Assembly (NCBI GenBank): GCA_030039825.1
Contig: JASHUV010000169.1
Location: 1-5,995, forward strand
Source of the DNA: Thermoplasmata archaeon
GTDB lineage: Archaea > Thermoplasmatota > Thermoplasmata > Lutacidiplasmatales > UBA184
Length of the DNA stretch: 5,995 bases
Reading direction: 5' to 3'
Below are positions 5,015 through 5,995 of this stretch, one piece after another (the first letter of the stretch is position 1; each line of letters opens with the position of its first letter). Both the position numbers and the translations under genes were made by a program. The notes beneath the pieces were generated by a model. It worked only from the letters and a program-made list of their open reading frames with translations, made no database searches and had not been told where the DNA came from.

Positions 5015-5995
5015 GTGACCCACCGCGTGACCCTGATCCCGGGGGACGGGATCGGACCGGAGGTGACGACCGCCGCGCGCGTCGTCGCCGCGGCGACCGG
5101 CGTGCCGATCGAGTGGGAGGTCGTGGAGGCCGGCGAGCCGGCGATCACGAGCTCGGGGACCCCGCTCCCCGAGAGCGTGCTCGACTCGATCCGGAAGAAC
5201 CGCGTCGCGATCAAGGGCCCGATCACGACCCCGATCGGGAGCGGCTTCCGTTCCGTCAACGTCGCGATCCGCCAGCAGCTCGACCTCTACGCGTCGGTCC
5301 GACCGGCCCGGGCGATCGCCGGCGCCGGCACGCGCTACCCGGAGACCGACCTCATCGTCGTCCGGGAGGCGACGGAGGGCCTGTACTCCGGCGTCGAGCA
5401 CTGGGTCGACCGCGAGCACTCCGCGGCCGAGACGGTCAACGTGATCACCCGGAAGGCGAGCGACCGGATCGTGCGCTTCGCCTTCGAGCTCGCGAAGCGC
5501 GAGGGCCGCCGGCGCGTCACCGGCGTGCACAAGGCGAACATCATGAAGACGACGGGCGGGCTCTTCCAGACGGCGTTCCGAGAGATGGCGCGCCAGTACC
5601 CGGACGTCGTCTCCGACGAGCGCCTCGTCGATAACATCGCGATGCAGCTCGCGAAGAAGCCGTCGGAGTACGACGTCATCGTCACCACGAACCTCTTCGG
5701 CGACATCCTCTCCGACCTCGCGGCCGGCCTGGCCGGCGGCCTCGGGATCGCCCCGGGGGCGCTCTTCGGCGAGTCGATCGCCCTCTTCGAGCCGGTCCAC
5801 GGCTCGGCGCCGAAGTACGCGGGCCAGGACAAGGCGAACCCGGTCGCCGAGATCCTGAGCCTCGAGCTCCTCCTCCGCCACCTCGGCGAGGCCGAAGCGG
5901 CCGAGCGCGTCTGGCGGGCGGTGTGGGAGACGATCGCCGAGAGGAAGGTCGTGACCTACGACCTCGCGCTCCCCGGCTACACGCTCCGCCCGGTC
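5015..5995 (+). CDS. icd: Isocitrate dehydrogenase-like enzyme, probably NADP-linked (3' end outside window)
   Basis: This beta-decarboxylating dehydrogenase of the isocitrate/isopropylmalate family should oxidise isocitrate to 2-oxoglutarate and CO2 in the cytoplasm. The 327 residues present lack only the final short stretch. The N terminus is TLIPGDGIGPEV (6-17). The substrate loop TPIGSGFRSVNVAIR (72-86) has Ser80 and Asn82, as isocitrate enzymes do; isopropylmalate enzymes have an E-x-x-L-L type loop instead. Tyr124 (LYSG) and Lys173 (VHKANIMK) match the catalytic pair. Asp206, Asp230 and Asp234 match the metal ligands. The cofactor segment HGSAPKYAGQDKANP (262-276) has Lys267-Tyr268, the NADP+ determinants of E. 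coli Icd, and Tyr315 matches its Tyr391. However, Arg395 is replaced by Leu319. Homoisocitrate or another 2-hydroxyacid remains possible as substrate. The gene lies 34 nt after the channel gene and is probably cotranscribed with it. Confidence 0.9.
   Translation, partial: MTHRVTLIPGDGIGPEVTTAARVVAAATGVPIEWEVVEAGEPAITSSGTPLPESVLDSIRKNRVAIKGPITTPIGSGFRSVNVAIRQQLDLYASVRPARAIAGAGTRYPETDLIVVREATEGLYSGVEHWVDREHSAAETVNVITRKASDRIVRFAFELAKREGRRRVTGVHKANIMKTTGGLFQTAFREMARQYPDVVSDERLVDNIAMQLAKKPSEYDVIVTTNLFGDILSDLAAGLAGGLGIAPGALFGESIALFEPVHGSAPKYAGQDKANPVAEILSLELLLRHLGEAEAAERVWRAVWETIAERKVVTYDLALPGYTLRPV

Noticed and set aside
4574..5881. A 435-residue open frame on the minus strand opposite the channel and isocitrate dehydrogenase genes
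   Set aside because: It covers two well-supported genes on the other strand and has a low-complexity Arg/Asp/Glu-rich composition, so it is a shadow of their codon bias.

Overview
This is a compact, very GC-rich, fully coding window that looks like the chromosome of an archaeon. The evidence is a clear Hel308-type DNA helicase, an Orc1/Cdc6-type initiator-like AAA+ protein, an MscS channel whose cytoplasmic loop resembles archaeal members, and an archaeal-style TATA element in the one AT-rich spot. The proteins are not strongly acidic, so a haloarchaeon is unlikely. A GC-rich member of the Thermoplasmatota or a similar uncultured group would fit, but the sequence alone does not prove this.

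Layout, left to right. (1) Positions 2-580, +: the C-terminal 192 residues of an acyl-CoA dehydrogenase, cut by the window edge. (2) 573-2864, +: Hel308 helicase, 763 aa, whose GTG start overlaps the previous stop by 8 nt. (3) 2806-3945, -: a divergent Orc1/Cdc6-like AAA+ winged-helix protein, 379 aa, converging on hel308 with a 59-bp antisense overlap. (4) 3946-4032: an 87-bp divergent intergenic region with a sharp AT island (5 G/C in 22 bases) that probably carries promoters for both flanking genes. (5) 4033-4980, +: an MscS-type small-conductance mechanosensitive channel, 315 aa. (6) 5015-5995, +: an isocitrate dehydrogenase-like enzyme with a good Shine-Dalgarno sequence, missing only its last residues at the right edge. 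No gene-free stretch exceeds 100 bases.

The genes fall into three transcription units: acyl-CoA dehydrogenase-hel308 (+), the Orc1/Cdc6-like gene alone (-), and the channel-isocitrate dehydrogenase pair (+). Two fall in DNA replication and fork repair (Hel308, Orc1/Cdc6-like), two in central carbon metabolism (acyl-CoA dehydrogenase, isocitrate dehydrogenase), and one in osmotic protection. I see no mobile element, CRISPR array, RNA gene or defence system. The most notable signal is the Orc1/Cdc6-like protein: its Walker A lysine is a threonine, its Walker B glutamate is an aspartate and no arginine finger is visible, so it is probably an ATPase-dead or altered paralogue of the replication initiator. 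The isocitrate dehydrogenase is also notable for combining an IDH3-like substrate loop with an E. coli-like NADP+ site.
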